Assembly: GCF_001661965.1 (NCBI RefSeq)
Contig: NZ_LYWZ01000023.1
Location: 1 to 64,000 of the forward strand
Reading direction: 5' to 3'
Length of the DNA: 64,000 nt
Source: Croceicoccus mobilis
GTDB taxonomy: Bacteria; Pseudomonadota; Alphaproteobacteria; Sphingomonadales; Sphingomonadaceae
Part shown: one piece after another, positions 6,967-15,855 of the stretch
How the letters are laid out: every line of letters begins with the position of its first letter
Position numbering within the stretch: position 1 is the stretch's first letter
Notes under the pieces: model-generated
What the model was told of the DNA's origin: nothing
What the model saw: only the letters and a program-made list of their open reading frames with translations
Databases searched by the model: none
Program-made: the position numbers and the translations under genes

Positions 6967-9720
6967 ATGAAAAAGTTCACGAAATTCAACAGCTACAAGA
7001 CCGCGCTGCTTCTCGGCAGCGCATTGCTCGCGCCGCAGACCGCCTTTGCGCAGGACGCAGCCGACACCGATGCCGAGGAAGCGGCGGAACAGGCCGTGGA
7101 GCAGACCGTCGGCGCGGACGAGATCGTCGTCACCGGCTTTCGCGCGTCGCTGAACGCCGCCATTTCCGCCAAGCGCGAATCCGTCGGTCAGGTCGATGTG
7201 ATCGTCGCCGAGGACATCGCCAAGTTCCCCGACACCAACCTTGCCGAATCGCTGCAGCGTATCCCCGGCGTCGCGATCGAGCGTGACGCAGGCGAAGGAC
7301 GCGCGATCACCGTTCGCGGCCTGGGCGCACAGTTCACCCGCGTTCGCGTCAACGGCATGGAGACCATCGCCACCTCGACCGACGGTGCATCGTCGAACCG
7401 CGACCGCGCCTTTGACTTCAACGTCTTTGCATCGGAGCTGTTCAATTCCATCGTCGTGCACAAGACCGCTTCGGCCAGCCTCGACGAGGGATCGCTGGGC
7501 GCGGTTATCGACCTGTCGACCGGCAACCCTCTCTCCTATGGCGCGGGCAGCAAGTTCGTGGTGTCCGCACAGGGGCGCTATAACGACCTGAACGACGATC
7601 TTTCGCCCCGCCTCGCCGGCCTTGCCGCGTGGAACAACGAAGACGAAACTTTTGGCGTTTCGGCATCGGTGGCATGGTCGAAGTATGAAACTGCGGAGCT
7701 GGGCAATAATTCGGTCCGCTGGGCCAATAATGCGCAGTTCAATTCGGTCGACGGCGTAAATTGTCCGGCCAACCCCGCCGATGCCGGCTGCATGGAAGTC
7801 ACCAGCGCCTTCCACCCGCGTATCCCGCGCTATGGCCTTGTAAACCACGAACGCGAACGCCTGGGCGCCACCGCCGCGGTCCAGTTCAAGCCCAGCGAAG
7901 ACACCAATATCGAAATCGACGGCCTCTATTCCAAATTCAAGGAAGACCGCGACGAATATTGGGGCGAGGTGCTGCTGCGCTCGAACGAGGATGACATCGA
8001 CTTGTCGAACTACGTGATCGACGGCGACAATAATGTCATCAGCGCCGATCTGACCAATGCGTGGATCCGCAACGAACGCTATCACCGCGAAAGCGAGACC
8101 GAGTTCTACCAGATCTCGGGCAAGATCGAGCAGTTCTTCACCGACACTTTCCTTGCCCGCCTGTCGGGCGGCTTCTCGAAGTCGGACGCGACGATCCCGG
8201 TCGAAACCACCATCATCTTCGACGACCGCGACGGCGAATATTCCTACGACTACACCAATATGAAGAGCCCGCTGCTGGTCTTCGGCACCGATGTGACCGA
8301 TCCGACCAATTTCCAGCTGGCCGAATTCCGCGACCGCCCGAGCCAGGTGAACAACAAGTTCAAGACGATCGCGCTCGACCTCGAGTGGGAGCCGACCGAT
8401 GGGCTGACCATCAAGACCGGCCCGTTCTGGCGCGAGTTCGACTTCTTCACCACCAGCGCGCGTCGTGACAGCCAGTATTGTTCGGCCTTCGACTGTGCCG
8501 ATGGGGCCTATGGCGCGCCGGTCACCAGCGATCTTGCCGAACTGTTCAAGCTGGGTGATGCGGGCCAGCCATCGGGCAACACCAACCAATGGGTCGTGCC
8601 CAACCTGGGTGCCACCACCGATTTCATCGGCCTTTACGACATTCCCGCCGTCACCCGTCAGGGCGACGAGCGCGGCGTGACCGAAGAGGTCTATGGCGGC
8701 TATTTCGAAACCGGCTTCGAGATCGAGACCTTTATCCGCATGTCCGGCAATTTCGGCATGCGCTATGCGAAGACCAATCAGACCTCGAGCGGCTTTAACA
8801 ACGGTCAGTACGTGACGGTGAAGCGCAGCTATGACGATCTGCTGCCGGCGGTGAACCTCAACTTCTTCCCCGCCGACAATTTCATCATCCGCGCTGCCGC
8901 TGCGAAGGTCATCACCCGCCCCAGCCTCGGCTCGCTCACGCCGGGCGGTTCGGTCGATGAATTCAACTTCGGCATCTCTTCGGGCAATCCGTATATCGAT
9001 CCGTACCGGGCGTGGAATTACGACCTGTCGTTCGAATATTATTTCGCTCCGGGCGCGATCGCCTCGCTGGCGCTGTTCCGTAAGGAAGTGCAGAGCTTCC
9101 CGGTCGGCATCATCCAGGACCTGACCTATGCGCAGAGCGGTCTTCCGACCTCGCTGCTCACCAACGGCACGCCCGCCTATGACGCGATCGTCAATGGCAC
9201 CGATCCCGACCGCCTGTTCACGGCGCGCACCACCACCAATGGCGAAGGCGCGACGATCCAGGGTATCGAGGTTGGCCTCAACCTGCCGTTCTCGGCCTTC
9301 AGCGATGCGCTGTCGGACTTCGGCGTGCTGGGCAATGTCACCTATGTCGATTCCGAACAGGATTTCGCTTTCGGCGACGATGTCTATGTCATCACCTTCC
9401 CGGGCGTTTCGAAATATTCGGCCAACGGTACGGTCTATTACGACAACGGCACCTTCTCGGTCCGTGTGTCGGGTGCCTATCGCGACGGTTACAACACCGG
9501 GTCGAGCGGCAACGGCAACTTCCTCGAAGGCTTCTCGAGCACGTTCAACCTCGACGCGGCGGTCCGCTACAAGCTGACCGACAACATCGAACTCATGCTC
9601 GATGGCAACAACCTGACCGACCAGTATCGCTATCGCTGGACCGATAACGATGCGCGCCGGAACTATGAGAACAATCATTTCGGCCGGATCATCATGTTCG
9701 GTGCCCGGATCGAGATGTAA
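6967..9720 (+). CDS. TonB-dependent receptor (large Xanthomonas/Caulobacter type), probable pectic oligomer uptake
   Basis: 917-residue outer-membrane receptor. A Sec signal peptide ends at AFAQ (about residue 29), followed by an acidic linker. The TonB box/plug start DEIVVTGFRASL and plug-domain hallmarks (FPDTNLAESLQRIPGVAIERD, ITVRGLG, RVRVNGME) come next, then a long 22-strand barrel region ending in FGARIEM. The ATG at 6967 has a strong AGGGGAGGAT upstream. Large receptors of this subfamily commonly carry plant-cell-wall sugars. The operator flanks and the esterase-GH43-dctPQM genes behind it point to oligogalacturonide or rhamnogalacturonan fragments; specificity is inferred. Confidence 0.9.
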   Translation: MKKFTKFNSYKTALLLGSALLAPQTAFAQDAADTDAEEAAEQAVEQTVGADEIVVTGFRASLNAAISAKRESVGQVDVIVAEDIAKFPDTNLAESLQRIPGVAIERDAGEGRAITVRGLGAQFTRVRVNGMETIATSTDGASSNRDRAFDFNVFASELFNSIVVHKTASASLDEGSLGAVIDLSTGNPLSYGAGSKFVVSAQGRYNDLNDDLSPRLAGLAAWNNEDETFGVSASVAWSKYETAELGNNSVRWANNAQFNSVDGVNCPANPADAGCMEVTSAFHPRIPRYGLVNHERERLGATAAVQFKPSEDTNIEIDGLYSKFKEDRDEYWGEVLLRSNEDDIDLSNYVIDGDNNVISADLTNAWIRNERYHRESETEFYQISGKIEQFFTDTFLARLSGGFSKSDATIPVETTIIFDDRDGEYSYDYTNMKSPLLVFGTDVTDPTNFQLAEFRDRPSQVNNKFKTIALDLEWEPTDGLTIKTGPFWREFDFFTTSARRDSQYCSAFDCADGAYGAPVTSDLAELFKLGDAGQPSGNTNQWVVPNLGATTDFIGLYDIPAVTRQGDERGVTEEVYGGYFETGFEIETFIRMSGNFGMRYAKTNQTSSGFNNGQYVTVKRSYDDLLPAVNLNFFPADNFIIRAAAAKVITRPSLGSLTPGGSVDEFNFGISSGNPYIDPYRAWNYDLSFEYYFAPGAIASLALFRKEVQSFPVGIIQDLTYAQSGLPTSLLTNGTPAYDAIVNGTDPDRLFTARTTTNGEGATIQGIEVGLNLPFSAFSDALSDFGVLGNVTYVDSEQDFAFGDDVYVITFPGVSKYSANGTVYYDNGTFSVRVSGAYRDGYNTGSSGNGNFLEGFSSTFNLDAAVRYKLTDNIELMLDGNNLTDQYRYRWTDNDARRNYENNHFGRIIMFGARIEM

Positions 9721-9749
9721 TCGAAAAGGGGGCGAGGAACTTGCACGAC

Positions 9750-10748
9750 ATGAAAGGCACGCGCCGCTCTGTTCTGGCAGGTCTCGCCCTCTCCACCTTG
9801 CTGACTACTCGCGGTGAGGCGCAAACAGCACCGCCGAGTGCGGGAGGCCCAACCTCTCCGGGCCTCCCGCAGCCTTCTGAAACCATAGACCTGTGGCCCG
9901 ATGACGCGCCCGGAAGCCCGGCATCCCTCCCGCAGGAGATGGTGACGGAACGGTCGGAAGACCGCCTCGTCACCGATCGTGCGGTGCTGGGCATTTCGGT
10001 CCCGCGCCTGGTTGTCTTTCGCCCCGATCGTCCCAACGGGGCAGCCCTCCTCCTCTCCCCTGGAGGCGGCTACAAGCACGTGGTCGTCGACAAGGAGGGT
10101 TATGAAATCGCGCGCTGGGCCACGGCGCGCGGCTTCACCTGTTTCGTCCTGTTCTATCGCCTGCCCTATGACGGCTGGGCGGACAGGGCCAATGTTCCCC
10201 TTCAGGATGCACAGCGGGCGATGCGCGTGATCCGCAGCCGTTACCGCGACTATGCCATCGATCCCGAACGCGTAGGGATGATGGGTTTTTCAGCCGGTGG
10301 CCACCTGTGCGCAGACCTTGGCGCGCGTTTCGATGCAAAAATCTATGATCCGGTCGACGATGCAGACATGCTATCGGCAAGGCCGTTTTTCGCAGCACCG
10401 ATCTATCCCGTGATTTCGATGACGCCGGGGATCGCGCATCCCGGTTCACGCGACCTGCTGCTGGGCGACAATCCGACAAAGGCGATGGAGGCGGCGCATT
10501 CACCGGACAGGAATGTGCCCGATAATCCGCCCCCGCATTTCCTCCTCCATGCCGAGGATGACGATGTCGTGCCGGTGGAAAACACGTTGCTGCTGCGCGC
10601 CGCAGTGAAAGCGAAGGGCGCGCGGGTCGAGACACATCTTTTCCAGAACGGCGGCCATGGCTTTGGCCTCAGGAAAGCGATCGGCAAGCCGGTCGAACAT
10701 TGGCCCGAACTATGGCGCGCATGGGCGCAGACGATCGGTTTTGCGTAA
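9750..10748 (+). CDS. Exported alpha/beta hydrolase, acetyl-xylan-esterase-like
   Basis: 332-residue alpha/beta hydrolase. An N-terminal leader starts with RRSVLAGLALSTLL (Tat-like). The oxyanion motif LLLSPGGGYKH, the nucleophile Ser181 in MGFSAGGH, an acidic residue in LHAEDDDVVP and the catalytic His in NGGHGFGLR near the C-terminus form a complete triad. Related enzymes deacetylate hemicellulose or pectin side chains. A TTG at 9741 with GCGAGG close upstream is an alternative start, adding three residues. The stop overlaps the GH43 start by one base (TAATG), and both belong to the TonB receptor operon. Confidence 0.82.
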   Translation: MKGTRRSVLAGLALSTLLTTRGEAQTAPPSAGGPTSPGLPQPSETIDLWPDDAPGSPASLPQEMVTERSEDRLVTDRAVLGISVPRLVVFRPDRPNGAALLLSPGGGYKHVVVDKEGYEIARWATARGFTCFVLFYRLPYDGWADRANVPLQDAQRAMRVIRSRYRDYAIDPERVGMMGFSAGGHLCADLGARFDAKIYDPVDDADMLSARPFFAAPIYPVISMTPGIAHPGSRDLLLGDNPTKAMEAAHSPDRNVPDNPPPHFLLHAEDDDVVPVENTLLLRAAVKAKGARVETHLFQNGGHGFGLRKAIGKPVEHWPELWRAWAQTIGFA

Positions 10749-12373
10749 TGGCAACGGGTCGCAGGGATCTCTTTCGCGCAGTCGGCGCGGCTTCGCTGGC
10801 CGGGCTGGCATCGGGCGTGCCCGCCATTGCGGCGCCAGCCCCCGCGCCCGCCCCGCGCGCGACGAACTGGCGCCGCGACGCAGAGGGCAAGCGCATCGCC
10901 GATCTGGGCAATGGCAGCTTCCTCAATCCGCTGATCTCTGGCGACCGGCCCGACCCCGCGATCCTGAAAGATGGTGACGATTATTACGTCACCTTTTCGA
11001 CCTTCGACGCCTATCCCGGCCTGTTGATCTGGCATTCGCGCGATCTGGTGAACTGGCAGCCGCTAAAGCCGGCGCTGCACCGGAACATCGGCTCTGTATG
11101 GGCGCCCAGCCTGCACAAAGACCGGGGCAAGTACCTGCTCTACATCCCGGTAAAGGCTAAGCCGCAGAACGACATTTTCGTCGCTTGGGCCGATGACATC
11201 GCCGGACCTTGGAGCGATCCTATCCCGCTGGGCCTGCCCAATCATATCGATCCCTGCCACGCCGTCGCCGAAGACGGCTCGCGCTGGCTTTTCCTGTCGG
11301 GCGGAGACCGGGTGCGGCTGTCGGACGACAATCTCTCCCTCGCCGGAAAGGTCGAGCATGTCTATGACCCGTGGCGCTACCCCTCCGACTGGATCGTCGA
11401 GGGGTTCGCCCCGGAAGGGCCGAAAATCCACCATATCGGTGATTGGTACTACATGCTGACCGCCGTTGGCGGCACTGCCGGACCGCCGACCGGCCACATG
11501 GTCATCGCCGCCCGGTCAAAATCGCTGCACGGGCCATGGGAAGACCATCCCGGCAATCCCCTTGTGCGGACGACCAGCCGTGACGAGGCCTGGTGGTCGC
11601 GCGGGCACGCCTCTCTGGTCGAAGCGCCAGACGGCAGCTGGTGGTCGCTCTATCACGGATACGAGAATGATTTCTGGACGCTGGGCCGCCAGTGCCTGAT
11701 GGACCCGGTGCGTTTCCGCCCCGATGGCTGGTTCGAAATGACGGGCGGCGATCTGTCGCAGCCCATCGCCAAGCCGACAAGCGGAGAAGCGCTGCCGCAT
11801 GGCATGGCGCTATCCGACGATTTTTCCGCGCCGCTGGCGCTGGGCTCCAAATGGGCCTTTTTTAAACCGACCGCCGATGAAGGGACCCGCGTTTCGGTGC
11901 GTGATGGTGTGCTCCATTTCCGCGCCAGGGGCGATGCGCCCTCCTCCGGCTCGCCGCTGCTGATCACCGCGGGCGACCGCAGTTACGTGTTCGAATGCGA
12001 CATCGAGATTCCGGCCGGCGGCCGCGCCGGGCTGATCCTGTTCTATGACGACAAGCTTTATGCAGGGCTCGGTTTCGACGAGGACCGATTTGTCACCCAC
12101 CAATATGGCATCGAACGCGCCCGCCCAGCCAATCCGCATGGCCGCCGGATGAAAATGCGCGTGACGAATGACCGCAATATCGTCACCTTCGACACCAGCG
12201 GCGACAATGGCAAGACATGGCTGCGGTTCGACAGGGGGATGGAAGTGTCAGGCTATCACCACAATGTGCGGGGCGGCTTCCTGATGCTGCGCCCCGGACT
12301 TTATTCCGCGCGCGCCGGTACGGCGCAGTTTCGCGATTTCACCTTCCGCGCATTCGATCCGGACAAGGCATGA
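10748..12373 (+). CDS. Glycoside hydrolase family 43-type enzyme with C-terminal beta-sandwich
   Basis: 541 residues. A Tat-like leader (GRRDLFRAVGAASLAG) is followed by a five-bladed propeller with the GH43 residues in place: base Asp69 in RPDP, Asp168 in NHIDPCH and acid Glu223 in EGPKIHH. The last ~190 residues (from about LSDDFSAPLALGSKWAF) form a jelly-roll type domain often fused to GH43. The family includes arabinofuranosidases, arabinanases, galactanases and xylosidases; with pectin genes around it, trimming of arabinan/galactan side chains of rhamnogalacturonan is the most likely job. Start ATG overlaps the upstream stop, and the 3' end overlaps dctP by ATGA. Confidence 0.87.
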   Translation: MATGRRDLFRAVGAASLAGLASGVPAIAAPAPAPAPRATNWRRDAEGKRIADLGNGSFLNPLISGDRPDPAILKDGDDYYVTFSTFDAYPGLLIWHSRDLVNWQPLKPALHRNIGSVWAPSLHKDRGKYLLYIPVKAKPQNDIFVAWADDIAGPWSDPIPLGLPNHIDPCHAVAEDGSRWLFLSGGDRVRLSDDNLSLAGKVEHVYDPWRYPSDWIVEGFAPEGPKIHHIGDWYYMLTAVGGTAGPPTGHMVIAARSKSLHGPWEDHPGNPLVRTTSRDEAWWSRGHASLVEAPDGSWWSLYHGYENDFWTLGRQCLMDPVRFRPDGWFEMTGGDLSQPIAKPTSGEALPHGMALSDDFSAPLALGSKWAFFKPTADEGTRVSVRDGVLHFRARGDAPSSGSPLLITAGDRSYVFECDIEIPAGGRAGLILFYDDKLYAGLGFDEDRFVTHQYGIERARPANPHGRRMKMRVTNDRNIVTFDTSGDNGKTWLRFDRGMEVSGYHHNVRGGFLMLRPGLYSARAGTAQFRDFTFRAFDPDKA

Positions 12374-13377
12374 CCTCAGAATTTTCCCTATCGCGCCGAT
12401 CCCTGATCGCAATGCTGGCCGCCGGCACGGGGCTTGGCCTTGCAGGCTGTCAGCCGCGCCTGTCAGGCCTGTTTACCAGCGCCGACACGCATCCCGGCGA
12501 TTATCCCACCGTACAGGCGGTGGAATATATGGGCCGCCTGCTGGAACAGCGCAGCGGCGGGCGCCTCGGTATTCATGTCTATCCCGGTGCGCAGCTGGGG
12601 AATGAGCGTGATACGCTGGAGATCACGACCTTTGGCGGGCTCGATTTCAACCGCACCAACCTGGCGCCGCTGAACTCGGTGGAGCCGATGACGATCCCGC
12701 CATCGCTCCCCTTCATCTTCAAGTCGGTCGATCACATGCGCGCCGCGCTGGATGGCGACATCGGCGAGGAAATCCTGGAAAGCTTCACGCAACACGATCT
12801 TATCGGCCTGTGCTTCTATGATTCCGGCGCGCGCAATTTCTATAACACGCGCGGCCCCATTTTCACGCCCGATGACATGAAGGGGCTGAAGCTACGCGTC
12901 CCCTCTTCGGACCTCTACCTGGCGATGGTCAACGCCCTCGGCGCAAATGCCGTGCCCATGCCGTTCGACGAGGTTTACCAGTCGCTGGCGCAGGGCGTGA
13001 TCGACGGGGCGGAGAACAACTGGCCGAGTTTCGAAAGCGCCCGCCATTACGAAGTCGCTCGCTTCATCAGCCTGACCAACCACCTCCTCACGCCCGAAGT
13101 CCTGCTGATGAGCAAGGTCAGCTGGGACAAGCTCTCTGCCGCCGATCAGCAGATGGTGCGGCAGGCCGCGCGCGACAGCGTGCCCCACATGCGCAAGCTT
13201 TGGGACGCACGCGTGGCATCGAGCCGCGAAACGATCCTCGCCTCGGGGGTGGAGGCCAATGAGGTCGACACCACCCCCTTCGCCGAAATGATGAAACCCG
13301 TGTGGGACGAATTCCTCGTCACGCCGCAGCAGCGCGACATTGCCCAGCGCATCGTCAAGCTGGGAGAGACATTATGA
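12370..13377 (+). CDS. dctP: TRAP transporter substrate-binding protein, DctP family (lipoprotein)
   Basis: 335-residue periplasmic binding protein. It has a twin-arginine start (SRRSLIAML) plus the lipobox LAGC, with Cys27 as lipidation site. The DctP fold is recognisable from GGRLGIHVYPGAQLGNERD, the arginine motif MKGLKLRVPSS (the conserved carboxylate-binding Arg) and PFDEVYQSLAQGVIDGAENN. DctP proteins capture organic acids; in this locus the ligand is likely galacturonate or an unsaturated uronate. Gene overlaps of four bases with GH43 before it and dctQ after it place it within a tightly coupled operon. Confidence 0.9.
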   Translation: MTSEFSLSRRSLIAMLAAGTGLGLAGCQPRLSGLFTSADTHPGDYPTVQAVEYMGRLLEQRSGGRLGIHVYPGAQLGNERDTLEITTFGGLDFNRTNLAPLNSVEPMTIPPSLPFIFKSVDHMRAALDGDIGEEILESFTQHDLIGLCFYDSGARNFYNTRGPIFTPDDMKGLKLRVPSSDLYLAMVNALGANAVPMPFDEVYQSLAQGVIDGAENNWPSFESARHYEVARFISLTNHLLTPEVLLMSKVSWDKLSAADQQMVRQAARDSVPHMRKLWDARVASSRETILASGVEANEVDTTPFAEMMKPVWDEFLVTPQQRDIAQRIVKLGETL

Positions 13378-13880
13378 GCGCCGCAAGATGGATCGAGACG
13401 TTTAGTGACATCCTTGCCCGCTTGGCCGCAATTGGCCTGGTCGTGATGACCGCAGTGGTCGGATGGCAGGTATTCGGCCGCTTCATCCTCGATGCCAGCC
13501 CATCGTGGACGGAGCAGACCGCGATGCTGCTGATGATCTGGTATGTGCTGTTCGCCGCAGCGGCCGGCGTGCGCGAAGGGTTCCATATCCGCATCGCGCT
13601 GCTTGACGATCTGCTGGGTTCGGGCGGGGTAGCGATGGTGCACCGCGTCATCAACGCGCTGGTCGCCGTCTTCGGCCTTGTCATCGCGTTCTATGGCGCG
13701 GACCTGCTGTGGGCGGTGCGCGATCACGTCATCCCCTCGCTGGGTCTGAAGCGCTGGGTCGCCTATGCGCCGCTGCCGATCAGCGGCTTTCTCATGACCG
13801 TCTTTGCCATCGAAAACATGGTCAAGGCGCGCGCCAATCACGGTCTCGAAACCGAAAGCCTGACGGGGAGCCCCGACTGA
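13374..13880 (+). CDS. dctQ: TRAP transporter small membrane subunit, DctQ family
   Basis: 168-residue inner-membrane protein with four predicted membrane segments and the DctQ family signature W-Q-V-F-G-R-F followed by SWTEQTAMLLMIWYVLFAAAAGVREG. It partners DctM in sodium-driven uptake of the ligand delivered by DctP. The start is the ATG overlapping the dctP stop (ATGA), and the stop overlaps the dctM start (TGATG). Confidence 0.92.
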   Translation: MSAARWIETFSDILARLAAIGLVVMTAVVGWQVFGRFILDASPSWTEQTAMLLMIWYVLFAAAAGVREGFHIRIALLDDLLGSGGVAMVHRVINALVAVFGLVIAFYGADLLWAVRDHVIPSLGLKRWVAYAPLPISGFLMTVFAIENMVKARANHGLETESLTGSPD

Positions 13881-15160
13881 TGGAACTCCTCGTGCTCTTC
13901 GGTGTCCTGTTTCTGCTGCTCGCGATCGGCGTACCAGTGGCCTTCGCCCTGTTCGGCGCGGCGCTGGCCACATTTGCGGTGGTGGACATTCCGCTTGTCG
14001 TCGCCGTTCAGCGCATGGCGGCAGGGATCAGCGTCTTTACCCTGATGGCCATCCCCTTCTTCATCTTTGCCGGTGACCTGATGTACCGCGCCGGTATTGC
14101 CGAGCGACTGGTAAAGGTCGCCGATGCCGCCTTTGGCCGGGTGCGCGGCGGGCTGGGCCTTGTCGATGTCGGCGCATCCATGATGTTCGGCGCGGTATCG
14201 GGGTCGGCCATCGCCAGCGCCTCGGCCATCGGCTCGACCATGGTCCCGCTGATGCGCGACAAGGGTTATCCCGGCGATTACGCGGTGAACGTCACGGTGA
14301 CGGCGGCCATTGTCGGCCTGCTGATTCCGCCATCGCACAACATGATCATCTATTCCGCGGCGTCGGGCATCGGCGTGTCCATCGGCGACCTGTTCGTGGC
14401 GGGCATCGTGCCGGGCATGCTGACCGGGCTGATGCTGATGACGACGGCATGGCTCGTCGCGAAAAAGCGCGGCCTGCCCAAAGGCGAATTCCCCGGCTGG
14501 AAAAAATTCCTCGTCGCCGCGATCTACGCCATTCCGGGGCTGCTGACTGCTGTCATCATCATGGGCGGCATATTGTCAGGCTATTTCACCGCGACCGAAA
14601 GTTCGGCGATCGCGGTAATCTATACGATCGTCATCGGCGTGTTCGTCTATCGCAGCCTTGGCTGGGCGGCTTTCTGGGATGCGGCGGGCAAGTCCGTGCG
14701 CACCGCAGCGATGGTTCTGTTCATCATCGCTGCCGCCACCGCCTTCGGCTTCGCACTCGCCCTGCTGGAAGTGCCTGCCGCACTGGCTGGGCTGATCGCA
14801 GTCATTACCGATAATCCGATCCTTACCCTTCTCATCATCAACATCATGCTTTTGATGCTGGGCACCTTCATGGACATGGCGCCGCTGATCGTGATCACCA
14901 CGCCGATCTTCCTGCCGGTCGCCATGGGCATGGGCGTGGACCCGGTGCATTTCGGCGTAATCATGATGCTGAACCTTGGCATCGGCCTTGTCACCCCGCC
15001 AGTGGGTTCGGTGCTGTTCGTCGGTTCCGCCGTGGGCAAGATACCGGTGACGACCCTCGTTAAGACCATCGGCCCGTTCTACGGCACGCTGATCCTTGCG
15101 CTCGTGCTCATCACCTATATCCCGTGGCTGTCGCTGGGACTGCTCCAGATCTGGAACTGA
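13880..15160 (+). CDS. dctM: TRAP transporter large permease subunit, DctM family
   Basis: 426-residue, very hydrophobic permease. DctM hallmarks are visible: AIPFFIFAGDLMYRAGIAERLVK, FGAVSGSAIASASAIGSTMVPLM, the PPSHNMIIYS loop and a C-terminal LNLGIGLVTPPVGSVLFVGSAVGK. It forms the transport channel with DctQ. It is the last gene of the unit that starts at the TonB receptor; the next gene is convergent with only six bases between stops and no terminator hairpin seen there. Confidence 0.93.
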   Translation: MELLVLFGVLFLLLAIGVPVAFALFGAALATFAVVDIPLVVAVQRMAAGISVFTLMAIPFFIFAGDLMYRAGIAERLVKVADAAFGRVRGGLGLVDVGASMMFGAVSGSAIASASAIGSTMVPLMRDKGYPGDYAVNVTVTAAIVGLLIPPSHNMIIYSAASGIGVSIGDLFVAGIVPGMLTGLMLMTTAWLVAKKRGLPKGEFPGWKKFLVAAIYAIPGLLTAVIIMGGILSGYFTATESSAIAVIYTIVIGVFVYRSLGWAAFWDAAGKSVRTAAMVLFIIAAATAFGFALALLEVPAALAGLIAVITDNPILTLLIINIMLLMLGTFMDMAPLIVITTPIFLPVAMGMGVDPVHFGVIMMLNLGIGLVTPPVGSVLFVGSAVGKIPVTTLVKTIGPFYGTLILALVLITYIPWLSLGLLQIWN

Positions 15161-15166
15161 TGCCCC

Positions 15167-15769
15167 TTACTTCTCGTCAGCCGTCATCGCGTCCCAGTCT
15201 TTCCAGCTGATGCCGCGACCGGGATAGGCGACGTTCTGGAACGGCCATTCCGCAGCCACCCAGCCTTTGACCCAGTCATAAAGCTCGGCATCGAAGCCTG
15301 CGTCATATTCCGCCTTGGTCACCCAGTGCATGACGACCGCGTCATAGCCTTCGACCTTGCTGGGGCGGACATAAACGCTGCCGCGCTCACGGCTGCCATC
15401 GGGGGTCAGAACGCCATAGGCAAAGGACTTGCGAGCCGCGAAACGGGCCGCTTCGTTTTCCATGTCGCGCATCGCGTCTTCGTCGGAAATATCCTCGCGC
15501 GGCCAGCCGGTGCTGCGGGAGAATGTCTTCTGCAGATGTTCGATCGAGGACATGTACGCGTCGTAATCGACCTGCACGAGGTCGGGACTCAGCGGCACCA
15601 GCTTGAAGCCATCGGCCTCCACCAGAACAGGTACGTCGAAATCTGACGGGACAAACGCCGGTTCGGCCGTTTCCGGAGCCGCAGTCTCTGCCGTTTGCGC
15701 AAAGGCGGGGCAGCCAGCAAGCGTTCCCATGGCCGCGCATATTCCAGCAAGAGCAAATCCGATCTTCAT
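15167..15769 (-). CDS. Exported protein of unknown function
   Basis: 200-residue protein with a Sec signal peptide ending near PAFAQ (about residue 24), then an acidic Ala/Pro/Glu linker. The folded domain reads like the GNAT acetyltransferase fold seen in some exported relatives (central GSVYVRPS...YDAVVMHWVTKAEYDAG), but I see no clear acetyl-CoA P-loop, so no enzymatic role is claimed. The ATG at 15769 follows AGGATAGCGGA. It is downstream of uxaA on the same strand with 86 bases between, so it may be co-transcribed with uronate genes. Confidence 0.7.
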   Translation of the reverse strand: MKIGFALAGICAAMGTLAGCPAFAQTAETAAPETAEPAFVPSDFDVPVLVEADGFKLVPLSPDLVQVDYDAYMSSIEHLQKTFSRSTGWPREDISDEDAMRDMENEAARFAARKSFAYGVLTPDGSRERGSVYVRPSKVEGYDAVVMHWVTKAEYDAGFDAELYDWVKGWVAAEWPFQNVAYPGRGISWKDWDAMTADEK

Positions 15770-15855
15770 TCCGCTATCCTCGCATGATTTCGCACATCGG
15801 CTTATGACCATGCGGGTCCCTGCCGTGCAAATGCAAACGGCAGCCAGAACCGGAA

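Noticed and set aside
6784-9678. Very long open frame opposite the TonB receptor gene
   Set aside because: It mirrors the receptor codon by codon, with Arg/Val/Ile-rich low-information protein, and has no start signal. High-GC genes often leave such antisense frames.
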